Below, one piece after another: positions 1 to 6,355 of a stretch of 8,743 nt of DNA; position 1 is the first letter of the stretch; every line of letters starts with the position of its first letter. The stretch covers positions 1-8,743 of the forward strand of contig JAAZIO010000153.1 in NCBI GenBank assembly GCA_012800805.1, in the 5' to 3' direction. This stretch comes from Clostridiales bacterium. GTDB taxonomy: Bacteria; Bacillota; Clostridia; Christensenellales; CAG-917. The translations under genes and the position numbers were made by a program. Under the pieces are notes generated by a model. It saw only the letters and a program-made list of their open reading frames with translations, did not search any database and was not told the origin of the DNA.

Positions 1-1
1 C

Positions 2-1204
2 TCACTTGACGGCAGCTTAAGGCACATAAACGGCGTAATGCCTCTTATCATATCCGCCATGCAGAGCGGATTTTATAAATTTATCATCCCATCCGATAAC
101 GCAACGGAAGCAAGCTACATAGAGGGTATAGAAGTATACGCGTTTGATAAACTTTCAGAAGTGGCGGGTTTTCTTGCGGGAGAGGAGAGGCCGCCCGTTG
201 CCCACTCCGTTTTTGTCAAAAGCGGGGCAAAGAGCTTGTATGGGATAGATTTTTCCGACGTAAAAGGCCAGTCCGCCGCAAAGCGAGCGCTTGAGATAGC
301 GGTGGCGGGCGGGCACAATGTTTTGATGATTGGCCCCCCGGGCGGCGGAAAAACAATGCTAGCTAAGTGTGTGCCTACGATAATGCCGGACATGACATAC
401 GAAGAGGCGGTTGAAGTTACAAAAATCCACAGCGTAGCGGGCACTCTTGATAAAGCCGACGGTATAGTAAAAACCAGGCCGTTCAGAAGCCCGCATCACT
501 CAACGACCGTCCCCGCGCTAATCGGCGGAGGGGCAAAGGCAAAGCCCGGAGAGGTATCGCTGGCAAGCGGCGGCGTGCTGTTTTTGGATGAACTTCCAGA
601 GTATTCAAGAAACGCCTTAGAGACGCTCCGCCAGCCGCTTGAGGACAGGATAGTAGCCATATCAAGAGTGGCCAAGACTGCTTACTATCCCGCTAATTTT
701 ATGCTGATTGCAAGCATGAATCCGTGCCCGTGCGGAAACTACGGTTCAAAAACGCAGGAGTGCAGGTGCACACCCTCGCAGATACATAACTACCTTTCAC
801 GCCTTTCCGGCCCTCTTATGGATAGAATAGACATTCAGATTGAAGTCGACAGCGTAAGCTATGACGAATACCGCTCCAAGCAGCAGGCGGAAGAGTCGGA
901 GGACATAAAACAAAGAGTTGAAAAAGCGCGCGACATACAAAGGCTAAGGTTTGATGGCGAAGGCATTTCAACCAACGCCGAGATGAGTGAAAAGCACCTG
1001 AAAAAATTCTGCGCAATAGACGACGTGTCCGAAAACCTTTTGAAAAAGGCAATCGAAAGGCTGAATCTTACAACAAGAGGAACCACAAGGATACTCAAGG
1101 TGGCAAGGACTATAGCTGATCTTGAAGGGGAAGAAAACATAGGGGCAAGGCATATCGCCGAGGCAGTCCAATACCGCCAGCTTGACAGAAGGTATTATGT
1201 ATAA
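2..1204 (+). CDS. comM: ComM/YifB family Mg-chelatase-like AAA+ ATPase, 5'-truncated by window edge
   Basis: C-terminal ~400 residues of a YifB/ComM protein; the family is usually about 500 residues, so roughly 100 N-terminal residues lie upstream. The frame is open from base 2 and reads SLDGSLRHINGVMP, matching the family's conserved 'SLDG.LR...GVLP' segment, so the ATG at 38 is an internal Met and not the start. The Walker A motif GPPGGGKT is at 332-355 and Walker B (VLFLDELPEY) has its Asp codon at 587. A conserved cysteine cluster (CPCGNYG...CRC) follows near 724-770, then LSGPLMDRIDIQIEV and the C-terminal Mg-chelatase subdomain ending RQLDRRYYV. In Gram-negative bacteria ComM is a hexameric helicase that promotes branch migration during natural transformation; the same role here is inferred, supported by dprA directly downstream. 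The stop codon overlaps the dprA start. Family assignment is firm; competence function is less certain. Confidence 0.95.
   Translation, partial: SLDGSLRHINGVMPLIISAMQSGFYKFIIPSDNATEASYIEGIEVYAFDKLSEVAGFLAGEERPPVAHSVFVKSGAKSLYGIDFSDVKGQSAAKRALEIAVAGGHNVLMIGPPGGGKTMLAKCVPTIMPDMTYEEAVEVTKIHSVAGTLDKADGIVKTRPFRSPHHSTTVPALIGGGAKAKPGEVSLASGGVLFLDELPEYSRNALETLRQPLEDRIVAISRVAKTAYYPANFMLIASMNPCPCGNYGSKTQECRCTPSQIHNYLSRLSGPLMDRIDIQIEVDSVSYDEYRSKQQAEESEDIKQRVEKARDIQRLRFDGEGISTNAEMSEKHLKKFCAIDDVSENLLKKAIERLNLTTRGTTRILKVARTIADLEGEENIGARHIAEAVQYRQLDRRYYV
1187..1192 (+). promoter_or_regulatory. Shine-Dalgarno site of dprA
   Basis: AGAAGG lies 4 bases before the ATG at 1197, inside the end of comM. It supports that ATG over the in-frame TTG at 1182, which would add only MTEGI and leave the purine-rich site within the coding sequence. 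Confidence 0.55.
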
Positions 1205-2270
1205 GGCATCGATAAACGCAAAAGCGGTATTCGCTCTTATTAAATCCCTCGGGCGCAATCTTGCCTATGAGGTGGTTTCAAACTGCGGCGAACCCAAAGA
1301 CGCTTTTGAAAAAGACGGCTTTTTAGACAAAATTTGCGGCGTTATCAACGCTGATTTGGCAAAAAAAGCATTTGACGAAGCGGACAGGGATTTAATAGAA
1401 TACCAAAGGAAAGATATAGCCCTCCTTTGCGTTGCGGACAAAGAGTATCCTAAATACCTTAAAGAAATAGACGAACCTCCGCTTTTACTGTATCTTAAGG
1501 GAAAAACCGAACTGCTTAACACAAAATCGGTTGCCGTGGTCGGGACCAGAAGACCAACAAGATACGGTGTTAAAGTGGCTAAGGACTTTACAAGGGAATT
1601 TGCATTGTCGGGGCTGACCGTTGTATCGGGAATGGCAAGAGGAATAGACACAATCGCCCATCAGACGGCGCTTGAGGCGGAAGCTCCTACAATTGCCGTA
1701 ATGGGTTGCGGGCTGGATATTTGCTATCCCGCGGAAAACAGGGCGCTTAAGGAAAGGATTGAAAAAGAGGGGCTTGCCGTAAGCGAGTATCCGCTGTCTG
1801 AGCGGGCGCAGGCGTTCCACTTTCCCGAGCGCAACAGAATAATAAGCGGGCTGTCGCTTGGCGTATTCATTCCCGAGGCAACTTTAAGGAGCGGAAGTTT
1901 AATTACCGCGCGGCTTGCCGTGGAACAGGGCAGGGAACTGTTTTTGGTGCCAGGCAACATAAACAGCCCTGCATCCGAGGGCTGCAACGAATTCTTAAAA
2001 GAGATGCCCGCGGCTTTAACCACAACGCCTGAAGATGTTTTAAGGTGTTTTGGTATTGAAAAAAAGGCAAAAGAAGAAAATCGGAAAGCAGTGCAGATAG
2101 ACGCTTTTGAGACAATAATCGTTGAACTTTTGCATGGCGGCGAATTGCACTTTGAGGAACTTTTGGAAAAAACAAATCTTGCTCCGTCGGAGCTGACCGT
2201 ATATCTTATGAATTTGGAGTTGAACGGCGTTGTAGAAAAGCTTGCGGGCAATTTTTATGCGCTTGTATAG
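1197..2270 (+). CDS. dprA: DNA-processing protein DprA (Smf)
   Basis: Full-length DprA, 357 residues from the ATG at 1197. DprA binds incoming single-stranded DNA in the cytoplasm, protects it and loads RecA during natural transformation; it is also kept in many bacteria not known to be competent. The N-terminal ~100 residues form the helical SAM/HhH-like part. The Rossmann-like DprA fold follows, with VVGTRRPTRYG (Gly116 region), SGMARGIDTIAHQTAL from Ser144, AVMGCGLDICYPAEN, FPERNRIISGLS and SGSLITARLAVEQGRELFLVPG. Residues from about 300 form a C-terminal winged-helix (DML1-like) domain, with ELLHGGELHFEELLEKT and a final LAGNFYALV. The start overlaps comM by 8 bases, and topA begins 5 bases after the stop, so translation is probably coupled in one operon. 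An alternative TTG start at 1182 is in frame but less likely. All signature motifs are intact; no oddities in the protein. Confidence 0.97.
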   Translation: MYKASINAKAVFALIKSLGRNLAYEVVSNCGEPKDAFEKDGFLDKICGVINADLAKKAFDEADRDLIEYQRKDIALLCVADKEYPKYLKEIDEPPLLLYLKGKTELLNTKSVAVVGTRRPTRYGVKVAKDFTREFALSGLTVVSGMARGIDTIAHQTALEAEAPTIAVMGCGLDICYPAENRALKERIEKEGLAVSEYPLSERAQAFHFPERNRIISGLSLGVFIPEATLRSGSLITARLAVEQGRELFLVPGNINSPASEGCNEFLKEMPAALTTTPEDVLRCFGIEKKAKEENRKAVQIDAFETIIVELLHGGELHFEELLEKTNLAPSELTVYLMNLELNGVVEKLAGNFYALV

Positions 2271-2275
2271 GTGTC

Positions 2276-4393
2276 ATGAAAAAACTTATCATAGTTGAGT
2301 CGCCGTCAAAGGCGAAAACAATACAAAAATATCTGGGCGGAGAAGCCGCGGTTATGGCTTCTATGGGGCATGTCAGGGACTTGCCCGAAAAGTCGTTGGG
2401 CATAGACCTTGCCAACAATTTCGAGCCCCAGTATGTAATAAGCCCCGGCAAGGAAAAGCTTATTAAAGACCTTGCAAAGGCCGTAAAGGAGCACGACGAA
2501 GTTTATCTTGCGACCGACCCTGACCGTGAAGGCGAGGCAATTAGCTGGCACCTTAAAACCGCGCTTGGGATAACCGGCGATAAAGTAAGGATAGAATTCC
2601 ATGAAATTTCCCCAAAAGCCGTAAAAAACGCGCTTGCCATGCCAAGGGAAATCAACATGTCGCTTGTCGATTCACAGCAGGCAAGAAGAGTTTTGGACAG
2701 GCTTGTGGGTTATAAAATATCGCCCATCCTTTCAAAAAAGATAAAGAGCGGCCAGATGGCAAAATCGGCGGGCAGAGTTCAATCCGCGGCTCTTAAAATG
2801 ATAGTCGACCGTGAAAGGGAGATAAGGGCTTTTGTTCCCGAGGAATACTGGAACATATTCGCTTCCTTAAGCAAAGTTTCCGAAACAAAAACCTTTAAGG
2901 CAAAATTTAGCGACATAGGCGGAAAGAAATTCAAAGTAACCTGCGAGGAAGAGGCTAAAAAGATAGAAAACGCGGCTAAGCAGGGTAAATTTTATATAGA
3001 CTCAATTAAAAAAGGCGAATCGGTTTCAAAACCCGCTCCGCCCTTTACGACCAGCACCATGCAGCAGGAGGCAAACAACAGGCTTAACATGAACTCCGAC
3101 CGCTGCATGAGAATAGCCCAGCAACTTTACGAGGGCATAGAGGTTGAGGGCGAGGGGCATATAGCGCTGATAACTTATATGAGAACCGACAGCGTCAGGG
3201 TATCTCCCGAGTTCGCTTTTTCAACCATATGTTATATAAAAAACATCTACGGCAACGAATACGCCCCCGACAAGCCCAACTTTTACAAGACCAGCGACAA
3301 GGCGCAAGACGCCCACGAGGCAATAAGGCCCATATCGCTTGAGGTTACGCCCAAGTCGCTTGAGGGCAAAATAGAGCGTGACCAGCTTAGGCTTTACAAG
3401 CTGATATACGAGCGCTACCTTGCCTCACAGATGACCGAGGCCAGATACAACACAATGAATGTTCATATTGTGTGCGACGACGGCAAAGAGCAGTTCGGCT
3501 ACACATTAAAAGGCAAGAGCGTTGTATTTAAAGGCTATACCATAGTTTACGAGGCGACGGCAGAGAGCGACGGCGAGGACGAGACCATAGCCAACCTCCC
3601 CGCTTTAAACGAGGGCGATAAGCTAAAGCTTAAAGACATAAAGAGCGAGCAAAAATTCACCAAGCCGCCGGCAAGGTATACCGACGCCACTTTGGTTAAG
3701 GCTATGGAAGAGAACGGCATAGGAAGGCCAAGCACTTATGCCTCAATCATTTCCGTCTTGGCAAAAAGAAAATACACCGAAAAAGAGGGGAAGCACATTC
3801 TTCCCACAAAAATAGGCGAAACCGTATGCGAGTATATGGAGGAGTTTTTCCCCGACATCATGAACCTTACTTTCACCGCTCGCATGGAAGGCGCCCTTGA
3901 TAAAATCGCGGAAGGCGGAATGAAGTGGCAGGAAATCCTGCAAGGCTATTATCCCGTATTGGAAAAAAGGGTAACCTACGCAAGAAAAAGCAAATACAAC
4001 TTTCCAGTTGAGGAGTCGGATGTTATTTGCGAAAAGTGCGGCGCAAAGATGGTTTATAAAGAGGGCAAATACGGAAGATTTCTTGCATGCCCCAACTTCC
4101 CCGAGTGCAGAAACGTTAAAAGCATCGTGGAACCTGTGGGAAAATGTCCGAAATGCGGCGGGGATGTGGTTAAAAAATACACCAAATCCAAAAAAGTGTT
4201 TTACGGCTGCTCCAACTATCCCGCTTGCGATTTTTCATCGTGGGATTTGCCCGCGCCTTCGCTTTGCCCGCAGTGCGCTTCCGTGATGAAAGTCAGCAAC
4301 GCAAGGGGCAAAAAATATTATATCTGCACCAACAAGACTTGCGGACACAAGGAGCTTGTGGCGTCGCAAGAGCCAAAAAAGGATAATGAATAA
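2276..4393 (+). CDS. topA: DNA topoisomerase I (type IA)
   Basis: Complete type IA topoisomerase of 705 residues, close to the ~690 of Bacillus TopA. It relaxes negatively supercoiled DNA by cutting one strand through a 5'-phosphotyrosine link. The TOPRIM domain opens with KKLIIVESPSKAKTIQKYLG, and the metal-binding DPDREGE gives Asp81, Asp83 and Glu85. The catalytic Tyr is Tyr301 in ITYMRTDSVRVSP, with Arg303 following as in E. coli Tyr319/Arg321. Other conserved blocks are RRVLDRLVGYKISP, QDAHEAIRP and ENGIGRPSTYASII. The C-terminus carries three four-cysteine zinc ribbons starting at Cys585, Cys624 and Cys664; the last ends CTNKTCGHKE. The ATG is 5 bases after the dprA stop with only a weak AGGTG ahead, so coupling to dprA translation is likely. 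The last 8 bases overlap the start of trmFO. Nothing is missing from the catalytic machinery. Confidence 0.98.
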   Translation: MKKLIIVESPSKAKTIQKYLGGEAAVMASMGHVRDLPEKSLGIDLANNFEPQYVISPGKEKLIKDLAKAVKEHDEVYLATDPDREGEAISWHLKTALGITGDKVRIEFHEISPKAVKNALAMPREINMSLVDSQQARRVLDRLVGYKISPILSKKIKSGQMAKSAGRVQSAALKMIVDREREIRAFVPEEYWNIFASLSKVSETKTFKAKFSDIGGKKFKVTCEEEAKKIENAAKQGKFYIDSIKKGESVSKPAPPFTTSTMQQEANNRLNMNSDRCMRIAQQLYEGIEVEGEGHIALITYMRTDSVRVSPEFAFSTICYIKNIYGNEYAPDKPNFYKTSDKAQDAHEAIRPISLEVTPKSLEGKIERDQLRLYKLIYERYLASQMTEARYNTMNVHIVCDDGKEQFGYTLKGKSVVFKGYTIVYEATAESDGEDETIANLPALNEGDKLKLKDIKSEQKFTKPPARYTDATLVKAMEENGIGRPSTYASIISVLAKRKYTEKEGKHILPTKIGETVCEYMEEFFPDIMNLTFTARMEGALDKIAEGGMKWQEILQGYYPVLEKRVTYARKSKYNFPVEESDVICEKCGAKMVYKEGKYGRFLACPNFPECRNVKSIVEPVGKCPKCGGDVVKKYTKSKKVFYGCSNYPACDFSSWDLPAPSLCPQCASVMKVSNARGKKYYICTNKTCGHKELVASQEPKKDNE

Positions 4394-5687
4394 AAAGATA
4401 AAAGTGATAGGCGCAGGCTTGTCGGGATGTGAAGCCGCGCTTCAGCTACTTAAGAGAGGATACACGGTAGAGCTTTTCGAGATGCGCCCAAAGCGCATGA
4501 CGGGCGCCCACGCGACAGCGGAACCTGCGGAACTAGTCTGCTCAAATTCTCTTAAATCAGAAGAGGTTGAAACGGCCTCGGGCCTTTTAAAGGCGGAGCT
4601 TAAAGCGCTTGGATGCGAGCTTATAACAATTGCCGAGGGCGCAAGAGTTGCCGCAGGCGGAGCGCTTGCCGTTGACAGGTCCTTATTTTCAAAGCTTGTT
4701 AAAGACAAGCTTTTTTCGTATGATAACTTAATTTATATAAATGAGGAAGTAAAAGAGGTTATAGACGAGACTCCCGCAATAATTGCGACGGGTCCGCTCA
4801 CATCCGACTCTTTAAGCGATTACATCAAAAATATTACGGGCGATGACGGCTTTTTCTTTTTCGACGCGATAGCGCCCATAGTATCAGCCGAATCCATCGA
4901 CCTAAGCCACGCGTTCTTTGGCGGACGATACGGCAGGGGCGGCGACGATTATTTGAACCTTTACATGAATAAAGAAGAATACGACCTTTTTTACGAAAAC
5001 CTTATAAAGGCAGAGTGCGTGAAGCTAAAGGATTTTGAGGGCGAAGAGGTTTTTGAAGGGTGCATGCCGATAGAAGTCTTGGCAAAAAGGGGCAAAGACG
5101 CAATAAGATACGGCCCATTAAGGCCTGTGGGGCTAAGAAATCCCGAAACGGGTGAAAAATATTACGCGGTGGTTCAGTTAAGAAAAGAAAACACAGCGGG
5201 TAACGCATACAACATTGTGGGGTTTCAGACAAACCTGACGTTCCCTGAGCAAAAAAGGGTATTTTCATTGATTCCCGCTTTAAAAAACGCAGAATTTTTA
5301 AGGTACGGCGTCATGCACCGCAACAGCTATGTAAACGCCCCAAAAGTTCTTGACGCAAGCTTTAAGATAAAGGCAAAGGAAAATCTTTTTATAGCAGGGC
5401 AGCTCTCGGGCGTCGAAGGTTATGTTGAGTCGATTGCCTCGGGGCTGATTGCGGCATTGAACCTTGACGCCATGCTAAAGCAGGCGCAAAAGATAGTGCT
5501 TCCCGAAACTACAATCATTGGGGCTCTTCAAAGATATATAAGTTCGCCCCATGAAAAGTTTCAGCCCATGAACGCCAATTACGCCCTGCTTCCGTTTATC
5601 GACACAGATAAGAAAAAGAGGAAAAAAGAGTATTACAATCGTTCCATATATGATATAATTAAGTTTAAAGAAAAATTACCGTTTTAA
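4386..5687 (+). CDS. trmFO: Methylenetetrahydrofolate-tRNA-(uracil-5-)-methyltransferase TrmFO (Gid)
   Basis: TrmFO, 433 residues from the ATG at 4386. It makes 5-methyluridine at position 54 of the tRNA T-loop, taking the methylene group from 5,10-methylene-tetrahydrofolate and reducing it with FADH2/NAD(P)H; this is the usual enzyme in Gram-positive bacteria in place of SAM-dependent TrmA. The N-terminal FAD-binding motif is VIGAGLSGCEAA (Gly9, Gly11, Gly14), followed by EMRPKRMTGAH. The two functional cysteines are visible: Cys52 in VCSNSLKS and Cys226 in EGCMPIEV. Near the C-terminus, FIAGQLSGVEGYVESIASG is the second flavin-contacting block. An in-frame TTG at 4356 would add ten residues read from within topA (MWRRKSQKRI) and is rejected: the family starts just before the FAD motif, and AAAAGG precedes the 4386 ATG. 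The gene overlaps topA by 8 bases. It contains a terminator-like hairpin at 4691-4716, and its 3' end carries a probable hslV promoter. Confidence 0.97.
   Translation: MNKKIKVIGAGLSGCEAALQLLKRGYTVELFEMRPKRMTGAHATAEPAELVCSNSLKSEEVETASGLLKAELKALGCELITIAEGARVAAGGALAVDRSLFSKLVKDKLFSYDNLIYINEEVKEVIDETPAIIATGPLTSDSLSDYIKNITGDDGFFFFDAIAPIVSAESIDLSHAFFGGRYGRGGDDYLNLYMNKEEYDLFYENLIKAECVKLKDFEGEEVFEGCMPIEVLAKRGKDAIRYGPLRPVGLRNPETGEKYYAVVQLRKENTAGNAYNIVGFQTNLTFPEQKRVFSLIPALKNAEFLRYGVMHRNSYVNAPKVLDASFKIKAKENLFIAGQLSGVEGYVESIASGLIAALNLDAMLKQAQKIVLPETTIIGALQRYISSPHEKFQPMNANYALLPFIDTDKKKRKKEYYNRSIYDIIKFKEKLPF
4691..4716 (+). other. Terminator-like hairpin inside trmFO
   Basis: AAAGCTTGT (4691-4699) and ACAAGCTTT (4705-4713) are perfect 9-base inverted repeats around the 5-base loop TAAAG. 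The T-run extends to 4716, giving six T in a row. The form is that of an intrinsic terminator on the + strand, but the stem has only three G-C pairs and sits well inside an intact gene, encoding KLVKDKLF. It may be chance. The reverse strand has no T-run after the stem. Confidence 0.35.
5632..5659 (+). promoter_or_regulatory. Putative internal promoter for hslV (extended -10)
   Basis: TATAAT at 5654-5659 is a perfect sigma-A -10 box preceded by TG at 5651-5652, making an extended TGnTATAAT. The best -35 partner is ATTACA at 5632-5637 (4 of 6 consensus bases) with a 16-base spacer. A transcript would start near 5666, about 30 bases before the hslV ATG. The element lies within the last codons of trmFO. 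The boxes are seen directly; promoter activity is inferred. No CIRCE inverted repeat was seen near it. Confidence 0.5.
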
Positions 5688-5694
5688 GGAGAGG
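5686..5694 (+). promoter_or_regulatory. Strong Shine-Dalgarno site of hslV
   Basis: AAGGAGAGG ends two bases before the ATG at 5697, with the AGGAG core 5 bases away. It overlaps the trmFO stop codon (TAA at 5685-5687), so hslV can be initiated strongly in its own right. Confidence 0.75.
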
Positions 5695-5696
5695 TT

Positions 5697-6230
5697 ATGG
5701 ATTTTCGCGGAACAACGATATGCGCGGTAAAAAGAAACGGCGTCACGGCTGTCGCGGGCGACGGACAGGTTACCATGGGCGAGAGCGTGATACTTAAAGG
5801 AAATGCCGTCAAAGTCAAAAGGATTTACAACGATAAGGTCGTGATAGGTTTTGCCGGCTCTGTATCGGACGCTTTCGCGCTCTCCGAAAAATTTGAGGAG
5901 ATGCTTCAAAAGTATTCGGGCAATTTAATGCGAAGCGCCGTTGAGCTTGCCGAGCTTTGGAGAAGCGATAAAGTTTACCGCAAGCTTGAGGCTCTTTTGA
6001 TTGTGGCGGACAAAAACAACCTCTATATCGTCAGCGGTTCGGGAGAGGTCATAGAGCCCGAATCGGGAGTATGCGCCATAGGCTCGGGCGGCAACTACGC
6101 TCTAGCCGCGGCAAGGGCGCTCATTCAAAACACCGAGCTTCCCGCCGACGAAATCGCAAGAAAGGCGCTGCTTATAGCCAGCGAGCTGTGCGTTTTCACC
6201 AACGACCATATTACGGTTGAGGTAGTTTAA
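5697..6230 (+). CDS. hslV: ATP-dependent protease subunit HslV (ClpQ), N-terminal threonine peptidase
   Basis: HslV, 177 residues, the usual size. It forms the double-hexamer proteolytic core of the cytoplasmic HslUV (ClpYQ) protease and degrades proteins unfolded by HslU. The catalytic Thr is most likely Thr6 in [11 protein letters not shown]: removal of the five-residue MDFRG peptide would expose it, as in other family members with short propeptides. The Bacillus ClpQ variant that uses an N-terminal Ser is not implied here, since residue 2 is Asp. Further signatures are [19 protein letters not shown] (with the conserved lysines), [38 protein letters not shown] and [11 protein letters not shown]. 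The gene starts 9 bases after trmFO behind a strong ribosome site and a candidate promoter. In Bacillus, xerC/codV would lie between trmFO and hslV; here there is no room for it. The partner hslU follows after a longer than expected gap. Confidence 0.97.
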   Translation: MDFRGTTICAVKRNGVTAVAGDGQVTMGESVILKGNAVKVKRIYNDKVVIGFAGSVSDAFALSEKFEEMLQKYSGNLMRSAVELAELWRSDKVYRKLEALLIVADKNNLYIVSGSGEVIEPESGVCAIGSGGNYALAAARALIQNTELPADEIARKALLIASELCVFTNDHITVEVV

Positions 6231-6304
6231 CACTGCGATTAATATTTTAATACTTAAAAATCTTATCATACGAAAGAGCAAAATTGAAAATAAGGATTAT
6301 CATA

Positions 6305-6333
6305 GGCAAGCGGGGGCAAAGCCCCGTAACGCC
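6305..6333 (+). other. GC-rich hairpin in the hslU leader
   Basis: CGGGG (6311-6315) pairs with CCCCG (6322-6326) around the loop GCAAAG. A flanking G-T wobble (6310/6327) and an outer GGC/GCC pairing (6305-6307 with 6331-6333) could extend it. No T-run follows, so it does not look like an intrinsic terminator. It may be an mRNA-stabilising or processing structure ahead of hslU, or a copy of a small dispersed palindromic repeat; the sequence alone does not decide. Confidence 0.5.
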
Positions 6334-6343
6334 TTTCCAAATC

Positions 6344-6351
6344 AAGGAGAG
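6344..6351 (+). promoter_or_regulatory. Shine-Dalgarno site that fixes the hslU start
   Basis: AAGGAGAG, with its GGAG core 6 bases before the ATG at 6356. This selects that ATG over an in-frame TTG at 6284, whose 24-residue extension would run through the intergenic hairpin. Confidence 0.8.
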
Positions 6352-6355
6352 TTAT

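Larger units (their letters stand above)
6231..6355 (+). other. hslV-hslU intergenic region (125 bases), AT-rich then GC-hairpin
   Basis: The longest gap in the window. The first half is strongly AT-rich and includes a perfect inverted repeat TTTTAA-TAC-TTAAAA at 6245-6259. The word TTATCATA occurs twice as a direct repeat (6263-6270 and 6297-6304), but it also occurs elsewhere in the window by chance. The second half holds a GC-rich hairpin and then the hslU ribosome site. I see no convincing -35/-10 pair with proper spacing, no intrinsic terminator with a T-run, and no gene. Confidence 0.6.

Noticed and set aside
1182..1187. Perfect TTGACA -35 box at the end of comM
   Set aside because: The bases 17 positions downstream (GGCATC) do not resemble a -10 box; TATGTA is only about 8 bases away. 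Likely chance.
1724..2251. 175-codon open frame on the - strand opposite dprA
   Set aside because: Antisense shadow of a strongly conserved gene; low-complexity Ser/Phe-rich product with no recognisable motif. Other minus-strand frames in the window are of the same kind.
4008..4286. 92-codon open frame on the + strand inside topA
   Set aside because: It is an overlapping frame of the zinc-ribbon region of TopA, whose own frame is clearly conserved; no ribosome site or recognisable domain.
4356..4385. In-frame TTG extension of trmFO by ten residues
   Set aside because: It lies wholly within topA, has no clear ribosome site, and TrmFO proteins begin just before the FAD motif.
4848..4861. T-rich CTTTTTCTTTTTC tract in trmFO as a possible slippage site
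   Set aside because: It encodes an ordinary FFFF run in an intact frame, the runs are only five T long, and no alternative product is evident.
6245..6259. AT inverted repeat after hslV as a terminator
   Set aside because: The stem is only six A-T pairs, the loop is three bases and no T-run follows; it would be too weak for intrinsic termination.
6263..6304. Direct repeat TTATCATA twice in the hslV-hslU gap
   Set aside because: The same word occurs at 45-52 and near 2284 within coding sequence, so the pair is not specific enough to call an operator.
6284..6355. In-frame TTG extension of hslU by 24 residues
   Set aside because: The extension crosses the GC hairpin, has no family counterpart, and the ATG at 6356 has a strong ribosome site and gives the normal length.
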